The notes: generated from the sequence alone by a model not told the origin. DNA of 64,000 nt from JAPSGM01 sp963777045 (GCA_963777045.1 CAVZPD010000026.1:69943-133942); one strand, 5' to 3'; positions 33,694 to 42,333 are shown, counted from the stretch's first letter. A program made the numbers and translations.

Positions 33694-34827
33694 GTGGACT
33701 TCATGACGCTGCTGGTGATCCTGGGCGCGCTGCTGGTCGTCATCGGCCAGGTGGACCTCTTCTTCACCGTTCTGCAGTACCAGGGCTACGGCTTCGTGAG
33801 CCGATGGCTGTACCGGGCTGCCTGGGCCACGGGAAGGATCGTGACCGCACCCCTTCCGGGCCGACACCGAGCTCGCGCGCTGTCGGCGGTGGGACCGCTC
33901 ATGGTGATCGCGAGCCTCGCCCTCTGGATCTCGCTCGCCATCGTTGGCTTCGCGCTGATCTACTACCCCGGCTTCGTGGACAACTTCTCGCTGAAACCAG
34001 GCGTGGAGGCGAGCATGCTCGACGCCGTCTACGCCAGCGGCGTCGCTCTCTCGACGGTCGGGTTCGGCGACGTCACGCCGACGACGCCCATCTTCCAGCT
34101 GCTCACCGTCTTCGAGAGCCTGCTCGGCTTCTCGATCCTGACCCTGGCGATCAGCTACGTGCTGGGCATCTACCAGGTGGTGAGCCTGCAGGGCGAGCTG
34201 GGCGCGGCGATCCGCGACCGTGTGGGATCGGGAGACAATCCGGTCGTGCTGGCGCGCAGCTACATCGGGCGTGGACCGGACAACCTCGAGACGAGCCTGG
34301 CGGCACTGCACCGGGACCTGCTGCGCTACCACGAGGGGATGCTGCGCTACCCCATCGTCTACTACTTCCACACCGGGCACGAGTTCCGCTCGATGCCCTA
34401 CGTCTTCGGCATGGTGGGCGGCGCCGCTGCAGCCCTGCAGTGGGGCCTGCCCCGCTGCCATCCCATCAGCTCCAGCCCGTCGCTCAAGGCGCTGCTCGGT
34501 GGTGTCCGGCGCGTGATCGCGGAGGTCTCCGGCCGCTTCGGCGGCGCGGGAACCCTCGAGCAACCCTGGGTCGGCGCCGGTGAGCCCGAGCAGCCGACCG
34601 ATGAACGCGACGAGCTCCTGCGACGTCGCTTCGACCGGCTGCAGCAGGAGCTCGAGGCGGCTGCGCCAAGCGACTGCACGGGCGACGACCCTCGCCGCCG
34701 CTACCTGGCCTGGCGCTCCTTCTCGGAGGAGATCCGTGGCTTCGTCCGCGTTGCGGTTCGCGACCTGGGGTACCGCGAGGAGCGGTTCGCGCGCGAATCG
34801 CCGCGTGGCGTGGACGACGACGACTGA
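33694..34827 (+). CDS. Two-helix potassium-channel-like protein
   Basis: This 377-residue protein has an N-terminal helix, a second helix at about 68-92, then a pore loop with STVGFGDVTP (selectivity filter TVGFGD at 121-126) and a following helix. The cytoplasmic C-terminus (about 230 residues, partly charged) is not an obvious RCK domain. It is probably an Ion_trans_2 family K+ channel; gating is unknown. Confidence 0.8.
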   Translation: MDFMTLLVILGALLVVIGQVDLFFTVLQYQGYGFVSRWLYRAAWATGRIVTAPLPGRHRARALSAVGPLMVIASLALWISLAIVGFALIYYPGFVDNFSLKPGVEASMLDAVYASGVALSTVGFGDVTPTTPIFQLLTVFESLLGFSILTLAISYVLGIYQVVSLQGELGAAIRDRVGSGDNPVVLARSYIGRGPDNLETSLAALHRDLLRYHEGMLRYPIVYYFHTGHEFRSMPYVFGMVGGAAAALQWGLPRCHPISSSPSLKALLGGVRRVIAEVSGRFGGAGTLEQPWVGAGEPEQPTDERDELLRRRFDRLQQELEAAAPSDCTGDDPRRRYLAWRSFSEEIRGFVRVAVRDLGYREERFARESPRGVDDDD

Positions 34828-34851
34828 GACCCGGCGCGGGGGATCGCCGCG

Positions 34852-35076
34852 TCAGCCCGAGAGCGACCCGCGCCGCTCCCGCAGCCGATCGCCGAGCCTG
34901 CGGAGCGCCTGGTCGGCATGTGTGCCCGAACCGCTCAGGTAGTCGTCCCAGGCCGGCCCCACCGAGAGCGCGACCCACTGCTCGTCGAACTGCCACAGCC
35001 CACGTAGCTGCCACCCGAGCGGCAGGGCGGCCTCCGCCTGGGTCCACGCCAGCGACAGCGATCCGAGTGGTGCCAT
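34852..35076 (-). CDS. Small paralogous protein, copy 1 (unknown family)
   Basis: This 74-residue protein (MAPLGSLSLAWTQAEA) has a W-rich middle (WQLRGLWQFDEQWVALSVGP) and ends ALRRLGDRLRERRGSLSG. It is clearly related to copies at 38734-38958 and 41183-41395, all on the minus strand. No function is recognised; the pattern suggests a small alpha/beta domain. Confidence 0.7.
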   Translation of the reverse strand: MAPLGSLSLAWTQAEAALPLGWQLRGLWQFDEQWVALSVGPAWDDYLSGSGTHADQALRRLGDRLRERRGSLSG

Positions 35077-35278
35077 GGACGCCGATTCTAGGCGCAGCCG
35101 GCGCACACAGCGGAGCCGGCGCGGCCTGCCCTTCTTGCCCTCGAGCTACGCGCGCCGGCTTCAGCTGTTCCCCCGCAACGATGCCGGCAAGGGCACTGCC
35201 GGATGACGGGTCTGCGACGAGCATGAGCAGCATCCGTGCCATCCATCGGCGTCGACCTGGCCCCCCGGAAGCTCGGCT

Positions 35279-35749
35279 TCAGCCCACCGCCTTCTTCAGG
35301 AGCGCGCCGATGGTTGCCTCGTCGGCCGGTGTCAGTTCCTTGAGCGCGTAGGAGGTCGGCCACATCGCACCATCGTCGAGATTCGCGGCTTCCTCGAAGC
35401 CGATGGTGGCGTACCGGGACTTGAACTTGTCGGCGCTCTTGAAGAAGAAGACGACCTTGCCGTCCTTGGCGTAGGCGGGCATGCCGTACCAGGTCTTCGG
35501 CGAGAGGCTCGGCGCGCTCTCCTTGACGACCGCGTGCAGGCGCTCGGCCATCACCCGATCGGTATCCGGCATCTCGGCGATCTTGGCGAGCACGTCCGCT
35601 TCGCCATCGGCCTTGCTCGCGCTCCCGCGGCGCCTGGCGCCCTTCAGCTCGCGACTGCGCTCCTTCATCGCGGCTCGCTCTTCGTCCGTCCATCCGTCGG
35701 ACGAGGTGCGCGTGGTGGTCTTCTTGGCGCTTTTCGTGGTGTCACTCAT
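35279..35749 (-). CDS. DUF1801-type protein with Lys-rich N-terminus
   Basis: This 156-residue protein has a Ser/Thr/Lys-rich N-terminus with GWTDEERAAMKER, and a C-terminal DUF1801 (YdhG-like) domain: MAERLHAVVKESAP, KTWYGMPAYAKDGKVVFFFKSADKFKSRYATIGF. The start is ATG 35749. The biochemical role of the family is not established. The gap 35750-36003 to the next gene shows nothing I can assign. Confidence 0.75.
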   Translation of the reverse strand: MSDTTKSAKKTTTRTSSDGWTDEERAAMKERSRELKGARRRGSASKADGEADVLAKIAEMPDTDRVMAERLHAVVKESAPSLSPKTWYGMPAYAKDGKVVFFFKSADKFKSRYATIGFEEAANLDDGAMWPTSYALKELTPADEATIGALLKKAVG

Positions 35750-36003
35750 GGCGATTCCTCTCTGCGAGCACTCGGCACAAACCGGCGGCCCACGATGGCC
35801 GAAGAGCCGATGGCGAGGCGATCGCGCGGCAGTTGCATGCACCGTGCGCCCCGAGCGCCGCCTGAGGTCTCGCCGGTGGCAACCGTCTCCTGCACGATGC
35901 CGGCTAGCTCGTCCGCGCGGTCCGTCGGCCCTGCCACATCTACTGTAGCGACACCGCGCAGGCCGGCAACCTAGGTCATCGGGGCGAGAGCAAGCCCCGC
36001 GCC

Positions 36004-36585
36004 CTACTCGCCGTTCGCCTTGGCCGTACCTTCGGTCCTTCGAGCAACGACATCGTCGACCGCCTTCTGAAGCCCAATGCCGCCGCGCTTGAACGCCCAG
36101 GCGTGGTTGTACGCGAACGCTCGCTGCGCGAGCGCCCTCAAGGGACGGGGCAAGCGGCGCTCGGAATTCATGACCTGGTCGTTGACTACCTCCACGCCGT
36201 TCGCCGTCTCGGTGAGCGTGTACGTTATCGGGCCGTGCAGGGGAAAGCGTCGGCTGAGGCGGACGATAGTGTCGAGCTGGAGGAAGCGCGGCCGGTCGAT
36301 CGCGGCCAGCGTGACGTCCCAGTCCAGCTCGTATGGCAGTTGGGCTCGCGCCCGAAACCGACCCTTCCATCCCAACACCGCTTCGACGTCGTCTGAGGTG
36401 ACGGACCTGAAGACCCTCCCCCACCACGTCGGAAACGCTGGTGCGTTGGTGAGGACGTCGAACACGTCGTCGATCGGGCCCTTGATGAGCCAACGATGAC
36501 CGAGGCGATAGACGTCGCCTTCAATTGCGTCGGGGATGGATGCTGGGTCCGCAGGGACGGTGGTGGCCGAGCCGTGGGTGGTCAT
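36004..36585 (-). CDS. SRPBCC (START-like) family protein
   Basis: This is about 193 residues with a hydrophobic-ligand-pocket fold pattern: GHRWLIKGPIDDVFDVLTNAPAFPTWW at the N-terminus, then LDWDVTLAAIDRPRFLQLD and a C-terminal helix. The start chosen is ATG 36585, five bases after GAGG; ATG 36609 is an alternative. Polyketide-cyclase/dehydrase-like proteins have diverse roles. The interval 36586-36917 contains only a promoter-like box, and I see no gene there. Confidence 0.7.
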   Translation of the reverse strand: MTTHGSATTVPADPASIPDAIEGDVYRLGHRWLIKGPIDDVFDVLTNAPAFPTWWGRVFRSVTSDDVEAVLGWKGRFRARAQLPYELDWDVTLAAIDRPRFLQLDTIVRLSRRFPLHGPITYTLTETANGVEVVNDQVMNSERRLPRPLRALAQRAFAYNHAWAFKRGGIGLQKAVDDVVARRTEGTAKANGE

Positions 36586-36905
36586 CGGAGCCTCGCTGGC
36601 GGGAACCATGCTCCTCTCGGTCGCACCGGGAGAACCGCCAGGACGTCCAGCGTTGCGGAAGTATGCGCTTCCGTCGGCAACGCGACTGCTGAAAGGCGCT
36701 GCCGCGTCCTCAGCGAGACGTGGAGTCAGCTGACATCGTTGATGCGAGCTGGACCTCGTCGGCGGCGGCGATCCTCCAGCACGTGAGTCGTCCACCCGTT
36801 CATGCTCGCCACACCTCACTCCTCGATCGGCTCCGGGCCTGGCCAGATTCAAGGCGAATTGAGAGCGGCCGCCCCAATTTCTCGTGGTCGGCGGCGGCGC
36901 CAACG

Positions 36906-36911
36906 TAGACT
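36906..36911 (+). promoter_or_regulatory. Leaderless promoter (TAGACT-N6-ATG)
   Basis: TAGACT is exactly six bases before the ATG at 36918, the same geometry as def and lspA. No Shine-Dalgarno is present. Confidence 0.4.
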
Positions 36912-36917
36912 TCCCCC

Positions 36918-37136
36918 ATGGCCGAGGAACTCCACCCCGAGACGCCGTTTGGCCTTCGGGGCGCCAACGAGAACATCTGGCACATCGCTGCGGCAGAGCG
37001 ATGGAGCGGCGGCACACGCATTGGGCACCGCACCTTCTGCGGGCGGAACTACGCGGAGCCCGTCACCAAACACGATCCGGCCGGCCTCGACGAGGTCTGT
37101 TCCGACTGCACCGCACAAGTCGCCCGGCGCCACTGA
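36918..37136 (+). CDS. Small Cys/His protein, possible zinc finger
   Basis: This 72-residue protein has FCGR (Cys41) and VCSDC (Cys61, Cys64) with nearby His22 and His37, suggesting a small metal site. I recognise no named family. The leaderless-type promoter supports it being a real gene. Confidence 0.55.
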   Translation: MAEELHPETPFGLRGANENIWHIAAAERWSGGTRIGHRTFCGRNYAEPVTKHDPAGLDEVCSDCTAQVARRH

Positions 37137-37326
37137 CTTCGCGGCGTGGTATCAGTGCTGCCAAGATTGAGCATCGGTCGCCCAATGTCATGCCGGCAAC
37201 GTCGTCGGCCGCTCCGTAGGCCACCTTCCCCGCTCCGCTTACTGGGCCCTTAGTGGACCCACGCCCTTACGATTGGGGCGACCGCACTCGCCGTTGCGGC
37301 GAGCAGGAGGTGAAGGGAGCAGCGAC

Positions 37327-38232
37327 ATGACTCGATCACCGCTTGACCATGTGCCGGAGCACCTCGAGCATCGGGTGCAGACTCCCGACGGGCGAACCCT
37401 CGCGGTCGCCGAGTGGGGCGACCCCGACGGTGTGCCAGTCATATTGGTGCACGGCACCCCGGGCAGCCGGATCGGGTGGCCCCCCGACCTGACCCTCGAC
37501 ATCCGCCACGGCATCCGTCGGCTGACCTTCGATCGACCGGGCTTCGGCGAGTCAACCCGCCGGCCGGGGCGACGCATCGTTGACGTGGTCCCCGACGTGG
37601 TCGCGATCGCCGACGCCCTGGGTGTCGACAACTTCGTGATTGCCGGGGCCTCCGGTGGCGGGCCGCACGCCCTCGCTTGTGCGGCCCTCCTGCCCGATCG
37701 GGTCCTGCGCTGCGCGCCCAGGGTGTCCCTCGCACCCCGTGACGCAGATGGGCTCGACTGGTTGGCCGGGATGACCCAGGGCAACGTCACCGCCTACCGC
37801 ACGGCGCAGGAAGGCGAGACTGCCATCCGTGCGCTCTGCGAGCGCTGGGCGAAGGAGACGCTCGCGCAGATCTCGGCCGAGCAGGTGAAGATCCTACCCG
37901 AGGAATTCGAGGTGCCGGAATCCGACCTGGCGCAGATGGAAAAGCACCAGCTCGCGCAAGCCGCCCACACGATCACCGCGCTGGCGCCCGGCGTTGACGG
38001 CTGGGTGGACGACATCCTGGCCCTCGCCGGGCCGTGGGGCTTCGAGCTGGGTGACATCCGGGTCCCAGTCCGCCTCGAATACGGGCGCGACGATGCCCTC
38101 GTGCCGGCGGCCCATGGTGACTGGCTGGCGGCCCACATCCCGGGAGTCGAGGTCCACATCGTCGACGCCGGGCACTTTGACGACTCGCTGCAGGAGAGGG
38201 CCTGGGCATGGTTCGCCGGCAAGGCCGACTAG
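37327..38232 (+). CDS. Alpha/beta-fold hydrolase
   Basis: This 301-residue protein has the oxyanion-region VILVHGTPGSRIGW, LTFDRPGFGES and nucleophile elbow VIAGASGGGPHA (Ser at about 107). An acid (YGRDDALVP) and the His of IVDAGHFDD complete the triad. The start is ATG 37327 behind GGGAG. The substrate is unknown. Confidence 0.85.
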   Translation: MTRSPLDHVPEHLEHRVQTPDGRTLAVAEWGDPDGVPVILVHGTPGSRIGWPPDLTLDIRHGIRRLTFDRPGFGESTRRPGRRIVDVVPDVVAIADALGVDNFVIAGASGGGPHALACAALLPDRVLRCAPRVSLAPRDADGLDWLAGMTQGNVTAYRTAQEGETAIRALCERWAKETLAQISAEQVKILPEEFEVPESDLAQMEKHQLAQAAHTITALAPGVDGWVDDILALAGPWGFELGDIRVPVRLEYGRDDALVPAAHGDWLAAHIPGVEVHIVDAGHFDDSLQERAWAWFAGKAD

Positions 38233-38276
38233 GCGCGTCCGGCGGAGTCGGTCGGCCTAGCCTACGCCGCTCGCGC

Positions 38277-38567
38277 GTGGCCGCCCTGCGCGACATCATC
38301 ATGCGTTGGCGGGTAGGGTTTCCGGACCTCCACTTCGAAGTTCGGGCCGTCGTCGCCACCGGCGACCGGGCCGCCCTGCACGCCACCCTTACCGGCACGC
38401 AGCGCGGAGCGTGGGGTGGCCTGGAGCCCACCGGTCGGTCGATCAACGTCGAGCACATGTACTTCTTCCGGTTCGCAGAGGGACGCATCGCTGAGGTCTG
38501 GGAGCTGCTTGATCGTCCGGCCTTGGAGCGGCAGCTCGCCGGAGAAGACTCGATTGGGAACGGATGA
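38277..38567 (+). pseudogene. SnoaL-like protein, apparently N-terminally truncated
   Basis: The open frame has the C-terminal two thirds of a SnoaL/ester-cyclase domain (FPDLHFEVRAVVATGDRAA, WGGLEPTGRSINVEHMYFF, GRIAEVWELLD). The usual N-terminal helix and first strand are missing. The frame runs back into the end of the hydrolase gene. A GTG at 38277 could start a short product; alternatively this is a 5'-deleted remnant. Confidence 0.55.
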
Positions 38568-38733
38568 GCATGCCTTCACGCGCCACAGCCGGCTGGCCCA
38601 CGAGGAAGACATGAATCCTCTCAGGGCGCTCGTGGATAAGTGCGAGACCATCGGCTTTGGCGCCTCCGACGTAGTGCATTCTCTTTGGTGATCGAGCTGC
38701 GGATGAGGGCAAGCTTCCAGCCCTCCTGGCCCG

Positions 38734-38958
38734 TCATCCTGTAGTCGCTCCCAGGCGCTCGCGCAGCCGGTCGCTCAGCCGGCGCAGCGCCTGCTCGGCG
38801 TACTGCCCGGAGCCGCTGTGGTACTCGTCGAACTCGGGGCCCTCGGCCAGCGCGATCCACTCATCGCCGAAGCGGTACAGGCCGCTGACGCTCCAGTCCA
38901 GCGGCTTTCCGGCTTCCGCCTGCGTTCAGGCCTTAGAGAGCGCGCCGAGGGTTGCCAT
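38734..38958 (-). pseudogene. Small paralogous protein, copy 2, interrupted by TGA
   Basis: It reads MATLGALSKA, then TGA, then TQAEAGKPLDWSVSGLYRF and on to RERLGATTG. Copy 3 has TGG (Trp) at the TGA position and is otherwise nearly identical at DNA level, so this is a one-base nonsense mutation in a recent duplicate. Confidence 0.8.
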
Positions 38959-39061
38959 GGGTGGGCAATTGTAGGGGGACATCCTCCGGGGGCCGGGCTT
39001 GTCCCCGGGCGTAACGTGGAGATCTGACCGGGGGGACGAAAGCCTAGGGAGGGACCACACC

Positions 39062-39796
39062 ATGCGCGTCCAGATCGATGTCGAGCTGCCCAGCCTGCCC
39101 AAGCCCCGGAGGCGCATCGGGCTGGCGCTGGTCTTGGCGCTGGCCCTGGCCGTGCCCGGCTTCGCCCTGGCCAGCCACCAGTTCGGGGATGTGCCCGACT
39201 CCAACCCGTTCCACAACGACATCGCCGCCATCGCCGATGCCGGGGTGACCGGTGGCTGCGGGGGCGGCAACTACTGTCCCAAGGCCAACGTCACCCGTGA
39301 GCAGATGGCGGCCTTCATGAACCGCCTGGGAGCGCTCGGCCCCGGGAAGAGCCCGGTGGTCAACGCCGATCGGCTCGATGGCATGAATGGCCTGGACGTC
39401 CTGCTGGGCACCGCCCCCATCCCGTCGGGGGTGACCGTCATCGGCTGGCACATCTGGGACCGCAGCATCGTGGCCGACAACGAGGACGTCTTGGTCACGA
39501 TAGAGCTGCCGGCCCGCGCGCCGCAGCCGCTGTCCAACGTCGACGTCAACTTCTCCCCGGGCGCCGTCGGGGGGGACGACGATGCGGCCTGCACCGGCAC
39601 CGCGAATGCGCCGTCCGCGCCGCCCGGCAAGGTCTGCATCTACGTCGACATCAGCAATCGCGTCGATGGCGGCAGTGGCTACAACGCCCTGAATAGCAGG
39701 TTCAACGACCGGTTCTTCACGGTGAAGTGGAACACCGACGGGACTGCGGGCCAGGACGTGTACCTGCGCTTCAGCTGGGCCTACACCGCGCCGTAG
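39062..39796 (+). CDS. Secreted SLH-domain protein
   Basis: This 244-residue protein has an N-terminal signal/anchor (RRRIGLALVLALALAVPGFALA), then one SLH-like repeat (FGDVPDSNPFHNDIAAIADAGVTGG, PKANVTREQMAAFMNRLG). A beta-rich C-terminus of unknown type follows. GGGAGG lies eight bases before the ATG. Single SLH repeats usually bind cell-wall polymers. Confidence 0.8.
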   Translation: MRVQIDVELPSLPKPRRRIGLALVLALALAVPGFALASHQFGDVPDSNPFHNDIAAIADAGVTGGCGGGNYCPKANVTREQMAAFMNRLGALGPGKSPVVNADRLDGMNGLDVLLGTAPIPSGVTVIGWHIWDRSIVADNEDVLVTIELPARAPQPLSNVDVNFSPGAVGGDDDAACTGTANAPSAPPGKVCIYVDISNRVDGGSGYNALNSRFNDRFFTVKWNTDGTAGQDVYLRFSWAYTAP

Positions 39797-40226
39797 GCAG
39801 CCACCAGAAGGGGCCAGCAGGAAGCGCGGGGACAAGCGGCGGAGCCCGGCACCAGGGGACACGCCGGCTCCGCCATGCTCCCCGCCGGCGGAGCGGTAAG
39901 AGCGGAGCGGACGGTCGCACATCCGCCCCGCCAATCAGCGGTGCGGCGTGTCCGGGAGAAGGTCCCACCGCATCCACTCAATCAGCCGCGAGGAAGGCGT
40001 CCAGGCCGTCCAGGAGGCTTTGCAGAGCCATCGGCAGCGCACCGCGCCTGCTGCGGTGACAGTGCGGTTACCGTTCGGCAGGCCGGGGCTAACCCCGGGT
40101 AATGGGGTAGCGGTACCGCGGTCAGAAACCGGCCGTCAACATCGGCCGCGGCCCTCTCCGATTGTCGCGGTGGTCGCTTACTGGCGGCTTACCGGCGCGC
40201 CCGGGTACGGCGGGGACGTGCTCCGC
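39797..40226. other. Intergenic stretch with a short hairpin and a repeat copy
   Basis: I see no gene. CCGGGG-CTAA-CCCCGG near 40083 can form a 6-bp stem. A segment at 40160-40200 is imperfectly repeated at 40645-40685. Confidence 0.4.
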
Positions 40227-40361
40227 CTAGTGCTCTAGCAAGCTGGGGTCGATGGGCTCGTGGACATACGGCTGGATCAGTCCCTGGAAGTACACCACGG
40301 CGATCAGCGCGACCACGACCACAGCCAGGATCACGCCGACGAGCGCCAACCTTACTTGCAC
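40227..40361 (-). CDS. Small single-pass membrane peptide (44 residues)
   Basis: It starts GTG 40361, MQVRLALVGVILAVVVVALI, then a short polar tail to LLEH. One clear transmembrane helix. Its start overlaps the stop of the upstream small ORF by about ten bases, suggesting coupling. No family recognised. Confidence 0.5.
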   Translation of the reverse strand: MQVRLALVGVILAVVVVALIAVVYFQGLIQPYVHEPIDPSLLEH

Positions 40362-40525
40362 CGAAGCTTGCTCACGGCGCGATGACCACCGGTCGCCGCG
40401 TAGGTGAGCGGCGCCTTCTGCGTCCTGCCGAGTACGATGCCATCGCGGGTGTCCTCCAGACAGGACTTTGTCTCACGCTCTTCGCGGTCGAGTTGGCGCT
40501 CAGCATCTTCCGCGTGATCTAGCAT
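40352..40525 (-). CDS. Small charged protein (57 residues)
   Basis: It starts MLDHAEDAERQLDREERETK and ends AVSKLRCK; highly charged N-terminal half. GGAGGG is eight bases before the ATG at 40525. It precedes and overlaps the membrane peptide gene. No function recognised. Confidence 0.5.
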   Translation of the reverse strand: MLDHAEDAERQLDREERETKSCLEDTRDGIVLGRTQKAPLTYAATGGHRAVSKLRCK

Positions 40526-40673
40526 CTCACGGTCCCTCCCTTCGCCGGGCATGGTATGGGCCGGGGTCGCCTGCACGCTGGCATCGGTCGCCCGATGTCG
40601 CGCCGTCACCGTCGCCCCGGCCCGGCCCGGCCCGGTCCGGTGGAGATTGTCGCGGCGGTTGCTTACAAACCGC

Positions 40674-41123
40674 TTACCGAGCGGCCGCGCCGGTGCGAAA
40701 CGCGGGCGCGCTCCACAGCAGGACTGCAGCACCGATGATCGCCACGACTGACCCGGTCAGCGCCGCTCCGTCGATTGCCTCACCGCGCGCTGTCGAGGCC
40801 ACGATGATCACGGCTTGGGCTAGGCCCGCAAGTGGGAATGTCCACATCGCCCACCACGCCCAACCCCGACCGTCGCGAAAGGCCGACCAGGCGATCGCCA
40901 TCACGAGGATGCCGAAGGCCACGTACTGGAGCCCGGCCATCCGGACCTCTACCTCGACGAGGCGGTACGCGTCTGGAGCACCGGCCTGGAGCGCCTCGTT
41001 CGTCTGGCCAGCCACCGACTCGGCGAGGTACGTCGTCCCGCCGATGAGGCCAGCCAACCCGAAGACTGCGCTGCCTAGCCCGATGAGGGCGAAGAGCCAC
41101 CATGCGTTGCGCCTTCCTGCCAT
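40674..41123 (-). CDS. Four-helix membrane protein of unknown function
   Basis: This 149-residue protein has hydrophobic helices at about 8-30, 64-80, 88-110 and 122-138. No catalytic motif. It is followed by the duplicated segment at 40645-40685. Confidence 0.65.
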   Translation of the reverse strand: MAGRRNAWWLFALIGLGSAVFGLAGLIGGTTYLAESVAGQTNEALQAGAPDAYRLVEVEVRMAGLQYVAFGILVMAIAWSAFRDGRGWAWWAMWTFPLAGLAQAVIIVASTARGEAIDGAALTGSVVAIIGAAVLLWSAPAFRTGAAAR

Positions 41124-41182
41124 TCGAGCCGCCTCCCATCAATCGTCTGTTGGCTTCAAGATCGAGTCGCGCACCCGCCTCG

Positions 41183-41395
41183 TCATCCCGTCGTCGGTCC
41201 CCGGCGTTCGCGCAGCCGGCGCAGCGCCTGGTCGGCGTACTGCCCGGAGCCGCTGAGGTACTCGTCGAACTCGGGGCCCTCGGCCAGCGCGATCCACTCA
41301 TCGCCGACGCGGTACAGGCCGCTGACGCTCCAGTCCAGCGGCTTTCCGGCTTCCGCCTGCGTCCAGGCCTGCGAGAGCGCGCCGAGGGTTGCCAT
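41183..41395 (-). CDS. Small paralogous protein, copy 3
   Basis: This 70-residue protein (MATLGALSQAWTQAEAG) has WSVSGLYRVGDEWIALAEGP and EFDEYLSGSGQYADQALRRL. It lacks about four residues near the C-terminus compared with copies 1 and 2. It is the intact counterpart of the TGA-interrupted copy 2.4 kb away. Confidence 0.7.
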   Translation of the reverse strand: MATLGALSQAWTQAEAGKPLDWSVSGLYRVGDEWIALAEGPEFDEYLSGSGQYADQALRRLRERRGPTTG

Positions 41396-41397
41396 CT

Positions 41398-41496
41398 CTA
41401 CTTTCCGGGTTGCGCAGCCTGGGCGGCGCACCCTACAACAGCGATGGCCACGACCACGACGACGACGACGACGACGGAGATTGCGCGAGCCTTCAT
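41398..41496 (-). CDS. 32-residue lipoprotein-like peptide with a nine-valine run
   Basis: It reads MKARAIS, nine Val, AIAVVGC, AAQAAQPGK. The Val run is coded by a GTC triplet microsatellite. VVGC could be a lipobox, leaving a mature peptide of about ten residues. Reality as a gene is uncertain. Confidence 0.4.
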   Translation of the reverse strand: MKARAISVVVVVVVVVAIAVVGCAAQAAQPGK

Positions 41497-41497
41497 G

Positions 41498-41677
41498 TCA
41501 GTACCCTCGGCGGAACAGGCTGTTCGCGGCCATCCAAAGACCCGCACTGACTGCTCCGTAGAAGACGACGTAGGTGCCTCCGGCACTCGAGGCGGCCTCA
41601 TAGGTAGCCATCGAGATGCCACCCGCCACCGCTGCGATGACCAAGCCAAGGACAACTCCTGCCCAATTTGGCTGCAT
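41498..41677 (-). CDS. Small two-helix membrane protein
   Basis: This 59-residue protein (MQPNWAGVVLGLVIAAVAGG) has a second helix YVVFYGAVSAGLWMAANS and ends LFRRGY. It is one base upstream of the poly-Val peptide gene. The frame continues upstream but the extension is not convincingly coding. Confidence 0.5.
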   Translation of the reverse strand: MQPNWAGVVLGLVIAAVAGGISMATYEAASSAGGTYVVFYGAVSAGLWMAANSLFRRGY

Positions 41678-41848
41678 TGTTGGCACTCCAGCAAATCGAT
41701 ACGTGCGCACTCTCGAGCACAACTGAAGGTTGGGATATAGCCCCTTTCGGGTCGCGGAAGGGGGCCAATCGCCGAGGAGCGCGTCGCGGTCGGCCACCAG
41801 GCCGTCTACCTCGGACTCCTCATCGGGCTCGGACATGCCGGCCTCGCG

Positions 41849-42091
41849 GTGGGAGCACTCCACGCTGGAGACTTCGAGCGGCTGTACTACGGGGTTGGGG
41901 AAGACACCTACCCCTGGTTTCACTTTCGGTTCCAAGTCGAGGCGGCCGCGACCTACGAGCGAGCCGGCGAGCGAGCCGGCTCAGAGGTCATCGTCCGCCT
42001 GTTTCCAGCCTTCCACCTCGACGACGCGGCCCTCGCCAAGCGGTTGGAGGCGGTCGATCCCGGCCTCGCAGCGATTTCGCTCTCGTTCTGA
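41849..42091 (+). CDS. Hypothetical protein, start uncertain or 5'-truncated
   Basis: From GTG 41849 the frame encodes 80 residues (GALHAGDFERLYYGVGEDTYPWFHFRF). The same frame stays open and GC3-rich back to a TAG at 41738, including HQAVYLGLLIGLGHAGLAV, without an ATG, GTG or TTG. The real start may be unusual or lost. No family recognised. Confidence 0.45.
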   Translation: MGALHAGDFERLYYGVGEDTYPWFHFRFQVEAAATYERAGERAGSEVIVRLFPAFHLDDAALAKRLEAVDPGLAAISLSF

Positions 42092-42150
42092 GCGAGCAGC
42101 ACACGCCACCAGCCTATCGGCCGGGGCGATCGGGAATGGGTGATATCGGA

Positions 42151-42333
42151 CTAGACCGACTCCGTTCGCGCCGAGCCGGGGCGCGCCAGCAGCATCACCC
42201 CGGCGACACGACGCCGGGGGCCACCAGGGGCGAGCTCGCGGATCAGGACGGTGGTCCGCAATGACGCATCCACGACACGCAGCTGGCCCGAGGCGGCAAG
42301 AATGCCGATGGCGATGGGCAGGTCGAGAGCCAT
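42151..42333 (-). pseudogene. ComM/YifB (Mg-chelatase-like) fragment
   Basis: The peptide ALDLPIAIGILAASGQ followed by VLIRELAPGGPRRRVAGVML matches the N-terminal-domain pattern of ComM-type AAA+ proteins (DLPIA..ILAASGQ...GEL...GRLRPVRGVL). The ATPase domain is absent and the ORF ends after about 60 residues. This is a relic. Confidence 0.6.

Noticed and set aside
35746..35937. 63-codon ORF upstream of the DUF1801 gene
   Set aside because: There is no ribosome site or family resemblance, and it overlaps the DUF1801 start. Not supported.
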